DNA from: Protula sp. h YS-2021
Lineage: Eukaryota > Annelida > Polychaeta > Sabellida > Serpulidae
Assembly: GCA_949752745.1 (NCBI GenBank)
Contig: OX457027.1
Coordinates: 63,284,329 to 63,348,328 of the forward strand
DNA length: 64,000 nucleotides
Direction of reading: 5' to 3'
This document shows positions 10,105 to 21,599 of the stretch, piece after piece; position 1 is the first letter of the stretch; the number at the start of each line of letters is the position of its first letter. Under the pieces are notes generated by a model. It had not been told where the DNA came from. It did no database searches and saw only the letters and a list, made by a program, of their open reading frames with translations. Position numbers and translations under genes: made by a program.

Positions 10105-11720
10105 CCATTTAAGCAAATCCTTCTGGTTCTCTTTCCTGTAATCCTCCAAAATTAGCAAGTACGTGCATAAAGCACGTACTTACAAAGAAGCCACGGCCTG
10201 TCTCCTCGTCCATCGGCGCTGGTAACGTTATCTGCTTGAACGTACCCAGACCAGCTGGGGCAGTGTACGTTTTACCCATGAAACCTGCCCTTGGTTGAAG
10301 GAAGATCCTGACCCACTCACCGTTCTGCCTGAAGATCTGACGGTCCAAGGCGTCAATTACCCCCCTTTTGCCTGACGCTAGACTAGAAGGTAGGTACTTA
10401 CCGTTAGGTTCTTTGGCGTGATTACTTCGTCGTAAAATAGATCACAACTATACCACCCAAAATATACAACAATATTGTTGGTACCTGAAGGGAAAAGATT
10501 TACTTTGATATATTTGAACAATATGGAGAGAGTAGGGTCTTCAGCTGGTTCGTAACCCGTAGAAATCTTAATCGAAACCACTTTTGGACGGACATTCGGT
10601 CGTAAAGAGATGATCCAAGACGCCTACGACCACTGCTTGGGTAGCTTGAAACGGATCTAGATGAGACCTAGCACACGAAAAATTATTCCACTGAGACCGA
10701 TATACCTTAGCAGTGGAACTTCTGTGCCTATTCAGTATCTTCTCCGCCACTTTCTTAGAAAAACCTTGTTTGTAGGAAGCAGTCACCACAGGTGTCGATC
10801 CATGAGATCCATGAGGTGGAAATTCATCCAATGGAGCCGAGAAAGTATTTTCAACTGGCAAAGTATTCTTAAAGTGAGCCTGATCACGCACTTGCTTAAG
10901 ACAGGGAACCAGAGTGCGTCTGGTGACCATGGGGCTATCAGGAGCAGCGTTTGTGCTTTAATTATAGAATCCTCTGAACTATTCTTTAAGGATTATTTTG
11001 GTGAGGGAACGAGCAGAGTATTTCGTCTCATTGCCAAGAGCACGCCAGTGCATTGAGAGCCCAACCGTTGAGTTCGTTCCTGGCTAGCTTGGTCGACATC
11101 GAGTTCGCAAGGGTTGATGTGTCATTATTCTGTGTGTATGACCTGACAGTCCCTAGATGTAAGATCTACTAACACGGTCAACCGACCTGATAAATGACTT
11201 GCTGATAAACAGATTTCTTCCTCCTGAGCCAATAACAGAATACTGCTGGTCTGCTGGGTGAGCTGAAGAGACCTGGCAATTAGGTAAGCTACTGCTGTGG
11301 AGTAGCTCTGAAACTGTACATACCTAACTCTCAGTTCGCACATCAGCATCTCACGTTTGGGGTGTGCTAGGAACCAGTCATCTGGGTACCGAGAGGCCAA
11401 CATGCATCGCGCAACACGCCTTAAGAACTCTCATGATCTTTGTGAAAACAAAAGGTGGGGAGACCGTGGGGAAATCCAAAAACCAGTATTTCTTTTCTCC
11501 TTATTGGAACCAGGTACTTCTTCTCTGATGAATGAAGGCGGATGTGTAGGTATGCATCAGACAGGTCAATGAACGTACCCTACATACACATGCCAGTTAT
11601 GACCTTAGCTAAGTTCATTTGAAAAAAGGTAACGTATAAAAATTAATTTAGGGCAGATAGATCCATTACCAAAAGCCATTCCAGAAAAACCATGCTAGAT
11701 AACCCCGCTTGGTTTTCTGA
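10105..11720 (-). mobile_element. Decayed DIRS/Ngaro-type retroelement (RT-RNaseH-tyrosine recombinase)
   Basis: Read on the minus strand, the order is: RT pieces including a YPDDWFLAHPKREML block like the Y-x-DDW-I-AP-R motif of DIRS reverse transcriptase (about 11,360-11,400); an RNase H tail with SASHLSGRLTVLVDLTSR (about 11,150-11,220); a recombinase N-terminal region with RHRSSTAKVYRSQWNNF (10,568-10,930); and a catalytic region with PSSLASGKRGVIDALDRQIF, where related elements carry LASG-RRSE (about 10,330-10,390), followed by LQPRAGFMGKTY. Tyrosine-recombinase elements integrate without an integrase. Frameshifts and stops make this copy inactive. Ends were not defined. The block at 10,109-10,348 keeps an intact frame. 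Confidence 0.75.
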
Positions 11721-12319
11721 CGTCTCCTGTAAGGCTCTCTTGTGTACCAAGTCTTCTCTCATGTTCTACAGTACTTTTCCGAGGCTGGCCCCAGCGCATC
11801 AGACTTGGCCGTTAAAAGCCGCTATTTCTGCGTCCAGAGACTAAAATGTAATTTAGCTCGGCTTTAGAATTACAGGCAGTCTGTCAAACTGTGAGGTCAC
11901 AAGGGTGAGGAGTTAAATAGAACCTCAAAGCAACAGCGGATCCAAAAGGACATTAGTGTCATGACCACACTCCTACCCCCCCAATAATTCACTGTTACAC
12001 TCGGAGTTTTTGAGCTCATAAGCCAGCCTCCAAGTAAAAGCGCTCCTTTCGTGCTTGCAGAGCCTTCCCACTCCCACCCCTCGTCTCCAACCTCGGTTAC
12101 TACAAAGGAATTCATCCGTCTCTTTATTTCAAGAAATGATTTAGATGAAGCACCTTAATCTGACATATTAATCCCCAAACAGGAGTTCAGTTGATTGACG
12201 TGTGCCATATGAATAATTGCTTTACTCGGCAGCTTTTGCTTAGGAGAACGTTCAAGCTGTTAGGCATTTCTGCTTTAAGATGTAAGCTATAACATCAGTG
12301 AAAGCAAACACTAGGAACT
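11721..12319. other. No feature recognised
   Basis: Moderately GC-rich sequence between the DIRS remnant and the next repeat. It may contain further 5' DIRS sequence too diverged to read. Confidence 0.35.
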
Positions 12320-12535
12320 ACTTGGTGTCACATGTGTCACCATGCGTGTCCAAAAATGCCGAGCAAATGGGGGAAGAGGCGTAATATTAAGGCCAAATGC
12401 GCTGTCTCCGGAGTGCCAATTTCATTTGAAAAGGGAGGATTTTTCTTCACTATTTCGCGTTTTTTTTACAAATAGGGGTATACTTTTATAACTGCACTCC
12501 GAGTCAAAATTAGCACTCCGAGTTTAGGAGTCATT
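12320..12535. repeat. Interspersed repeat, copy 1 (second copy at 63,340)
   Basis: It shares ordered landmarks with 63,340-63,605: TCACATGTGT-ACCATGCGTGTCC, GGAGTGCCAATTTC, a run of CGCGTTTTT-ACA, and two GCACTCCG-like motifs. Ends and class are not defined. Confidence 0.55.
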
Positions 12536-15500
12536 TAATAAAACACTATTTGGCATTCTTGTTAAGTATCTTGACTACTGGCATGTGCAGAAAACTGAAG
12601 CTGTGTATTTTTCAAAGTTTTATCGGTTTTGCAGTAATCGCACTAGCCATACTCGTAATACAGAACTATGCAGTGCTTTATATAACACCCATAGTAGACT
12701 GGAGTGTACGTTGGGCCATAGACCTGTTGACATCCCATTCCAAATTAAAATCAGTATTAGAAATTCGTCACAACAAAGAATTCTTGGTTGAAAAGTAGCC
12801 TCTTAGCATATTAACATCTTAACATCCACAACTATAAGAAGAATAGTTTTCAAGACGTTTACCTTTAAAACATGATGTCAATTTCCATGGCCAACTAAAA
12901 GTGTGTTGAATTTCATCATTCTGCTTCATGCCGTTTCGTCAGATATACTGGAAACAAACGAAAAGGGGCTTGTAGAAGGAGAAATACAAAGGAAGGAAAA
13001 CAAAAATTTCCAGAATTTTTGGTTTTCTTGTTCTCGCCCTAGCAAACATAATCAACAAACTATAGCGGTACTAGCGGTACTATAGCGGCGGGGTGATAAA
13101 TTGGAAACATATAAAACTTCTACAGTGTGAACATTTACATAAAAAAAAGAAAACAGAGCGCTCTCAGTCTACAAAATGATAGGACTGTTTGCCAAGACCA
13201 CACAGACTACGGACTCGCCATAAACTTCTTGGTTCAGAAAGGCCGCTTCTAAAAAAGGCGATTTATTTGGTCACCTGTACCTGGAAAAAATTAAGAAGAT
13301 CACTAAAATTTAGAGAATTTGAAAACTGTGCTGGTTGTTTTTTCTTTGGCTTAAAGAACTGTTCAGTGTGTGAATATATTCAAAAGATTCCGATGTTAGC
13401 CAAAAAGAGGAGGGTAAGAGGGATGCGAATCGGTTAGACAACGGAATACAAGAGATTGAGAGGGCTATGACATGAACTAAAAATTCAAACGGCTCAATAA
13501 ACAAAACAATCAACTACATATAGTATTTTTGACTTATTTTCTGCCTTTACAATTATATTGTAACGTATTGTCATCAGTACACAGAACTCATTAATTTTTC
13601 ATGCATCATGCAGTGCGCATACAGCAGATGCTGGTTGCTTATACTCTTTACATATTACTGAACCAGCTATATGGCTACTCATACTTCGTTATCATGTGCG
13701 GTAAAAACTTATATAAAACACAACATCTAAGATATCTTTCACCTTAGAATTTCACTAAGCATCAGAATGGATAACGATCTACACCCGCCATTTTGACTTT
13801 CTGGCTATTTGAGTGTTTGACGACTTGTGCGGAAATGATTGTGAGAGAATAACGACCAGTTTCGCTATCCAGCTGTGAAATTTACACTTTGGAGCACAAA
13901 ATTACTATCACGAAGGTCTCCCTCCTTCGCTACCTCTCTTTCTATCCTGACGACCTCAATACTTGCAAATGAAGCTTCAGATTTCTATCCTCTGACTGAT
14001 CAGCTGGCTGACTAGAGGTATAAAAATGAAATAACCTTAAATAATTGAGATCGAATTCTGGGTTTATAACATACTTTCGAAATGTAAAAGGCTTTTCAGG
14101 GAAACATCACATGTGGCTGGCAATTAGAGATGAGTGATTTGGATCTGTGTATATTCATATTACTAGAAGTTATACAGGTATGTCTGTCATCCCTTCAGTT
14201 TTTAAATGTAGGAATAATGAATACCTTATACCAAAATATGTCTCTTACATAGGGTGATATCGACCTCTTTTCAAATCACGAAAGGTTCACGTTACGATAC
14301 CACCCTACAAAACTGACCTTCTTGTGTAAGTTATTCATTTTTCTGACATTTAAAAATGGAAACTCTGTCAGACATGCATATGTGACTACAAATCGTTGAC
14401 TTCTATATTACCAATCATATTTGATTTTCCCTTGAAAGGTTTTTACATTTCAATAGTATGTTGTTTTTGTGGTCATCCGCAATCCGTGGTAATTCCTTAC
14501 CCCCTTATTTGAAGCCTGAGCAGAAATGAGCAACAGGTAACAGGCAATACTTGATCATAGGTCACCCAGTTCATCTATTCTGTTATATTATACTGGTTTG
14601 AATACCTTTTTCGTTGTAAGGCATGTATTCAAAGTTTTATCACTTATTGTTGGCCGCCTATAATGAACTTAAGTTGGTCAAACCCTTTTGACCTCGGCGC
14701 TTGAGTCAGAAATGACAAGCAACAATTAAAAAAAGGTGATAAATCTATTTACAGTTTCCTTATTAGCTACAGTATGTTCTCGTTATAACAACGTAAGATA
14801 AAACGATATAACATCGGTGAATACTTTGCGGTCCCAAATAAGCTTTTCGCTGCTCAAAACTATTAGGTATAGAGATATCTTGGATGTGGCGATATAAATT
14901 TCCGGTATTGTAGGAGTGCTGTATTTCTTGTATCTTCATCCACACTAAATTTAGATATTTAGTTCGTATAAACTCTCCATATATCCAGTTTCGTGAAGAA
15001 CCTAGGTTACATTCTAATCGAAACGGTTGTTCTTTGCAAATTTGCGCATTCTGGACAATTCGCTCCACAGATTCTTTGCCTTGTGATTTGAACTCTTCCC
15101 CTTGTCGCTTTTGGGCCATTAATTCAACCAATTTTTATTCCTTCTGCATGGCCTGCTTGCCCTACTTGCGTCAATTCTACGACCGCACTGCTTTAGTTTT
15201 TATTCCTTCATCTTGTTTCGCAGATCAAAACCAAACTTTGAACTTTGCCATTATTTCTTGTTAAAAGCCCAGCGCATATCTTGCGGCTTTTGTTTCTTAT
15301 GAATTTCTAGTATTGACAGGGTATTATTTTTACATTTTTGCGAACGTTGCACTTTCTAATTATCCTCTCAAATAGCATCAAAGTATAAGCATACACTTTA
15401 TAAAAGCGCCTGTTTAAAGAATCTTGCACAAGCGGGATATCTTCACGTCATTCTCATAAAGCTAAGTGTGCTCACTTTTCCGCTCACTCATCTCGAGACT

Positions 15501-16733
15501 TGCCTTGCGTTTTGCTTATTCATAATCTTCATTGCATTTCTCAAACTCTTATTTACTGTTTTTCTCTTCTCTCCAGGGTTTTATCTCCATCAAAAATTGA
15601 TACACTGACTTTTTCCAGTTCTAACAAATTTTTCCTTACACAACCACGGTTTTATAAATAAGTGCGACATCGCATACATGAAATGTAATATTTTGTTCTG
15701 AGCTAAAAACGGTGAGCTAAAATTCAAATGTGTTTTCCAAAAAAAATATTTTTAAAATGAAATATTAGCATGGATAATGATGCAATCGAAAGTCAGTGTA
15801 AGGGAAAACAGTCGTTGCAGTCAGAATTTGGTGGGCCGAAAAAGTGGTTTTTCCACCTCTAGGTGCAAACTGCTCGAAGATGGCGGAACTCGTTTGAACT
15901 TGTCTATCATGGAGAAAGCGACATAAACAAAACACAATTGACTGGGCAATTTGGGCAATTTGACTGCAGGGACGTGACCCGTTTTTCTACCGTGAAGTGT
16001 CCCTCAGAAATTTAGTGCATGGCTGGTGCAATGGCACGAATTACCATCGCCCATGTCACTTCTGCGCGCATTAACACTTTTTTCTGATAGTGGGAAATTC
16101 CAGGAGGATCTAGAAAGGGGATCACCATCAGAGTAAGTGTGAATTGTCTCTGATACCGGACGACTTGCAACGGGAATTTACACGTAGTTTTCTGGGGCTA
16201 GGCGTGACAGAAGCAGGCAGGCAGGCAAATCAACTACCCTTGCGTTACCACCTCCGGCAGCAGGAAACGAAGTGGTCAGTGTTTGTTCCAATTGATGGGT
16301 GGATGGACTGAGTACCTAGCGCTTGTCCTTGTCCTGGTGACACGCAAATAATTCACTAACTGATGGCAAGCGAGATGCACCCGGTGTCATTAAGTCTATC
16401 TTCACTGGTATCGAAACTGTCTTAGCCAACTCTGCCTTATGCGCCTTACAGCTGTTTTGTCGTTCGTCCAGAGCTTATAGTTTTTAAGAATGCATGCTGT
16501 TGGTGTCTGTATCAGGACCAAAGCACCCCGAATTATCTGTCACGTGTAAAACGGTGCCTATTCTGCTTACAAGGCATCCCGTGATGTCTGCAATCCATAG
16601 AAGATGATCTATTCCCTTGAAACGTGTACCTAGGTTGTTACTACAAGGGACATTTGGCAACCCTAGCACTAAGTGACTTTTTCTCATTTCCCTAGTAGAG
16701 AAGCGAAAGCATATACCTGTCACCAACATATAT

Positions 16734-16737
<4 letters not shown>
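12536..16737. other. Long stretch without a supported gene
   Basis: Short open frames here lack splice-site support and family motifs. At 14,770 the sequence CAGTATGTTCTCGTTATAAC resembles one terminal repeat of a pogo/Tigger-type element, but I did not find its partner. The minus-strand frame at 14,763-15,131 begins with a charged, Lys/Glu/Gln-rich N-terminal segment and is otherwise unrecognised. An AAGATGGCGG motif at 15,877 is like a YY1 site but has no coding frame beyond five residues. Confidence 0.4.
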
Positions 16738-16813
<76 letters not shown>

Positions 16814-16840
16814 GTGTGTGTGTGTTTATATATATATATA
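16738..16840. repeat. (TA)n / (TG)n microsatellite
   Basis: A run of TA dinucleotides of about 70 bp is followed by a short TG run and a second TA run. Open frames through it are artefacts of the repeat. Confidence 0.95.
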
Positions 16841-17339
16841 TAAATGTACCAACTGGAGCTAGTTGGAAACCGAGAAAATGTCTTCGACCCGTCCGAATGA
16901 AAAGCAAAGGAAGAGGGTATCTTGAACCCAAGCCTGGAACCAATAGGACCCGGCGAAACTCACTGCTTTCACTCCATCTTCGAGGTTTTCGCTGTGTATT
17001 CAGTTCCACGTTGTCAAGACACATCACTGCTGTAAGAGCCCAGCGGTGTCTGAAAAGCGTTTCCACGTTGTCGATTAGCCATCACGCAATTCCCTGGTAG
17101 AATCACTGCATGTGGGTTTCTGTAGCCGTTAAGCGATTAAATATCCTTATTATGGCTAGTTTTAACTATATTGTAAATTGTAATTGTAAAAACAGATTTT
17201 ACGTGCCTAAATCTATGAAATATTCAGACCTGATACAAACACTAGAATAATTAAATGCAATTAAAACAGAAAATACCCAAAACTCAATGCAAATACTGTA
17301 ATTGAGACTAGATACATATCACAGACATGCCTGACTGAA

Positions 17340-19985
17340 TAAAAAAGTTTTGAGTTTTATATTGAACAATGTGGGGTTTGTCTCTTTTCGAAGTTCTGGA
17401 GGCAACGCATTCCACTTACGCGGTGCTGAACATGGAGATGCTCTGTCTCCATAGGTTCCGGTTTTTGGTACAACCAACGAGTTGTCCATGCTGGACCGTA
17501 GAGGCCTGGTTGGAAAGTAGGGTTTCGGTAACTCAGACAGGTAGGAAGGCGCTATCCATGTATCGCTCTAAACGACAGCAGCAAAATTTTGAAGTCAATT
17601 TGTTGAACAATTGGTAACCAGTGGAGCTCTTTCAGGTTGGGTGTGACATGATCGAAATTCTGGTGACCAGAAATTATACGCGATATTTTGTATCCGCTGT
17701 AGCTGATTAATTCGATATTTTGGAAGTCCGTTTAATATGGCATTTGCATAGTCTAATCTTGAAGACACCAGGGCATGAATTAATTTTTCACAGGCATTCT
17801 GAAAGTCGGCGCATGGACCGAATATTCAGTAGATGAATTAAACATGTTTTACATCGTTGTGATACTTTTTTATCCATTGCCATGTACGAGTCAAATATGA
17901 CGCCGATATTATTGACGCTATCCGTAGGCATGACTGTGGCTTCACCAATATTGATACTGCCTGGTTTCAGTTTATCTTTGTAAGCGGGTGGGATAATTAA
18001 CATTACCTCTGTTTTCGAATCGTTCAGTTTTAATTTATTTTTAGTCATTCATAGTCTGATTTCTTCAACACAGTTTACTAGTCTGTTTTTCGAGATTTCG
18101 GAAGCATGTAAATTTTATAGTCTTCTGGGCCCATAATAGACCCTTGAGAGGCGCCACGTTTCTTGATGCTGCACTGTCAATAAAGGAGAGCCACGTTTCT
18201 TGATGCTGCACTGTAAATAACAACAGTTTGTGATCTTCCCGTGGGATATTCTGACAGCCAGCTCAGTGCTGTGCCTTCGTCAAATAGACGTTTCTGCAAT
18301 CGCTGGAGTAGGATACCGTGGTCTATGGTGTCGAAGGCAGCTGACAAGTCGAGCATTACAAGAATAATATCGCGCTTGTTGTCCAACGCTCGAAGAATAT
18401 CGTCGTGAATCCGAACGAGTGCTGTCTCCGTTTCGTGGCCAATTCTATACGCTGATCGAAATTTTTCGTGGAAACCATTTTCACACATGTGATTGTTCAG
18501 ACTTTTTACAACAGCTTTTTCAATTATTTTTTACATGTACCGAATATTAGAAACTGGGCGGTAGTTCTTTAGTTCTGCTGGTTTAAGACTCGGTTTCTTG
18601 ATTAATGGTCGTCGGGAAACTCCTGATTTCAAGGATCGATTAACGATGCTAGTTATGATCGGCAGCAGCGATGGTACACATTTCTTCCGAAGCGGCGTTG
18701 GTATCGGATCTAGACTGCACGAGGCATTACTAGATTTTGAGATTATTTTGGAAATTTCTTGTTCATTGAAGGAGGCGAATTCCGAAAATTTCACTTCGCA
18801 GTATGGCTCTATAGAAGGGGAATAAAGCGTGATTTTGTTATCCAAATTCTTTCTGATAGTTTTAATTTTGTCTGCAAAAAAGTTGTTGAAAACATTTGCC
18901 AGTTCTTTTTTGGATGAGTGGTCAGGAAGGACAGGTTCAGTTTTAGTGTGTTGAAGTTCATTTAAAACACCGAAAAGCTTTTTATGGTCGGAACCACGTT
19001 GATGCGGCTGGTATAATAGGTGTTCTTGGAACTTTGAAGACAATTGACGTAAGCTAGTCTTTTTGCTCGAAATTTGTTAACGTTTTCGTCAGATTTTAAT
19101 TGGCGCATGTCTCTTTTAACTTTCCGTCTTTCACTTTAATACGGCTATTTCCTCAGAATACCAGTGTACTTTTGGTCGAATTGTCACAAAAGAAGTTTTT
19201 TCCGGGGCGTGTTTGTTCAAAAGTTCGGTGAGTTGATAGTTGTATTTTGCGATCAGTGAAGCTATGGAATCATCGGGTAGCGGCTGAATATCGGCGGTTT
19301 GTATGTCTTTACTGAAGGCATCAGCATCAACGTGTTTGATTTTTCTATATGGTATCCGTTTTCTTTCAAATCTGGGGTTTGTTTAATCGGAAATATCCAT
19401 GAACTGCACAGTGGTCCGAAAGAAGGTCTTTGATAGAGTAATCCGACACAATTCCATCATCTGATCTAGTTATAATAAAATCTAAAGTATGATCATCCTT
19501 GTGTGTTGAATAGTTGACATGCTCTGTCACGCATAATGATGTCAAGAGTGCACTGATCGATCTAGTTTCAAAGTCATTTTTGTCGTTCTAGTGGATATTG
19601 AGGTCACCTAAGACACACAACTTTCCGGGCATAACAGCTGCGTGCTCTAACAATTTTGCAAAATCCATTAAAAAGTCTGTAGATTTTAGTTTGTTTTTCT
19701 CTGAAGGTGGTGGCCTATATATCAGAAAAAATGTTAATATTTCGCTGCACACTGAGGATTTTATCACCATTAGCTCAAAAGAAGGATAGGCCAAAAATCG
19801 GTGAGTTAGGTCAGCACATTTTATTTTGAGCAATTAGCGCCACACCACCGTCGCGCTTGCCAGTTTGCCTCGGTCTTCGTGGCTACCAGCTCTAATGGGC
19901 AACATTGACTTTCTGTCACAAGTAACCACTTGCATAAGAGGTCTGTATTTCCAAGGAGTACATACTCCTCCATGCTTGGCTCCTA
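17340..19985 (-). mobile_element. CR1/L2-clade LINE with catalytic RT loop deleted
   Basis: In minus-strand order: APE-type endonuclease remnants (GKRDGGVALIAQNK; LIYRPPPSEKNKL; PGKLCVLGDLNIH, 19,588-19,960); a linker and RT entry ending in LKNYRPVSNI (18,531-19,043); RT with RSAYRIGHETETALV and LVMLDLSAAFDTIDHGILL (18,177-18,488); GAPQGSIMGPEDYKIYMLP; then directly VEEIRL and KNKLKLNDSKTEVMLI (17,788-18,048); then HALVSSRLDYANAILNGLP and GDRASPCSAPRKWNALPPEL near the 3' end. The segment that should carry the Y/F-ADD catalytic motif is absent between IYMLP and VEEIRL. A 27-bp direct duplication lies beside the GAPQGS block. The copy is dead. Confidence 0.88.
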
Positions 19986-21560
19986 CAGATCATACATAAG
20001 TCAGGATCATTTAGCTGCTGCGTGACATAATTACACAGGGTGTCTATCGCGCGGGTTTACACACCACAAACACTGGGTGCGACAGGAGTCTTCATTTAAG
20101 ACACCGACACCCTCTGTAACACGTGTTCAGTACTATGTGGTGATTTTACACGCGGCTTTACATGCTTTTGATTAATAGAAGCTTTATAGGATAGGTGTTA
20201 GTTATCAGTGCTATGGCATACAATGCCCTCGTCATGCATGTTTGGTACCGAGTATCTGTTGACTATCCGTAGTTGGTTCTAAGAGGGCTGCCCCCTCCTC
20301 AAGGATACACGCCAAGAGATTTGCGACGTGTTACCAGGCTGTCTTCTCCCCCTCACACTCGCCCTTTACCCTCCTAACTTCACTCAAGATATTTACTCTG
20401 GATGGGTAATAAGACAGTTTGAAGTTATGTTGATCACTGATACTGGTCCCTTTCTTGTAGAGCAGGTTCGGCTTCCAATTAAACCATAAGCATGAATCGG
20501 CAATCATTACAATCTTTGTATCCCAGAGTTTCCTTGTGCACACTTTTTAGCCACTGTCCGAGTGTGCAGCGTTGAACGATACCCTGTGGCATGGGTTAGT
20601 GACGCAGCGTGAATCAAGAATAAATCCAGGAAGGATGTATCCAGAATAAGTGAATCAAAGCTTCCAGGCATAAAACCCAAGGATCTGCTGATATCCATTA
20701 ATCCTATCACGCTCCTTCTGGCGTTTACGTGAGATACCAGCCTTGTTGCCTGTTATTCAGGACCGTGCCATCAGTCGGTTTTAGAACAGATGGCAAACGA
20801 ACTGCTAGACAATGAAATTACAGAGACAGTTCCGTCAGACAACCGGTTTTATAGCAGTATTTTCTAGTCTCTATGTTGGTGGTTTGTCAGAGCTGCTAAA
20901 ATTAATTGATTTTCTTTTGGTGCAATTTTTCCAGATGAACATTCCACATGTGATGAAGTATGCTTTAACGCATGGCTTGTGAGGAAAGTCTATCGACCTC
21001 TTCCATGCCAATCTTCACGAGAAAATTCGTTTGTTTCCTGGTAGAAGAGTTCGGTGTGGCGTTGTCTCCCAGTGTCTTTACCTAGGCCACCATCCTGACG
21101 CAAGTTCTGGCCCAGGTAGGGAGAAGGCGGCCGCATGCGCTATTAGTAACACAGATGCTATCAGAAGCGTTTTGGTTTCCTTCTTTAATCCAACTAATCT
21201 GTGTATGGAATCGACCACTTTGCCTGGAGCTTGACTGTCTGTTTTCAGAAACAGGAGGAATTCTCTCAGAGGTTGCTGAACGGTATGAATGGCATATATA
21301 TGGGGTGGAACAATAAAGTGTAACGCTCGTCGCAGTGGCAGTTGTTCGAGACATGGTGTCTGATGCACAACTTGGAAAACTTGGAAGCGGATTCGGTGAC
21401 CATCGTAGCTCCATCGTGGCGAGAATTAGGTCAAATTTTCATGGGGGTCAGGTTTCCAAGTGTGAAAGTTTGATATTATACCGGCATCACTTGTCTTATT
21501 TCTGTCCCCAACGTTTTTAAGCTTTTGGGTTGGGGTTTTCGTGTGAATGCTGAGTGTTTA
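19986..21560. other. No feature recognised
   Basis: Several minus-strand frames of 60-110 codons occur (for example 20,507-20,710 and 21,078-21,368) but show no family motif or consistent splicing. They could be the 5' part of a LINE or unrelated sequence. Confidence 0.35.
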
Positions 21561-21599
21561 TTAATCATTCGTGATTGCTAGACACTGAGTGCTGTAGAT

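Noticed and set aside
14763..15131. 122-codon minus frame with a Lys/Glu/Gln-rich start
   Set aside because: It runs into a Tigger-like terminal repeat and shows no catalytic motif; not strong enough to call a gene.
16692..17066. Open frames rich in YIYIYI
   Set aside because: They are produced by (TA)n microsatellites; the same happens at 45.4-48.4 kb. No protein is implied.
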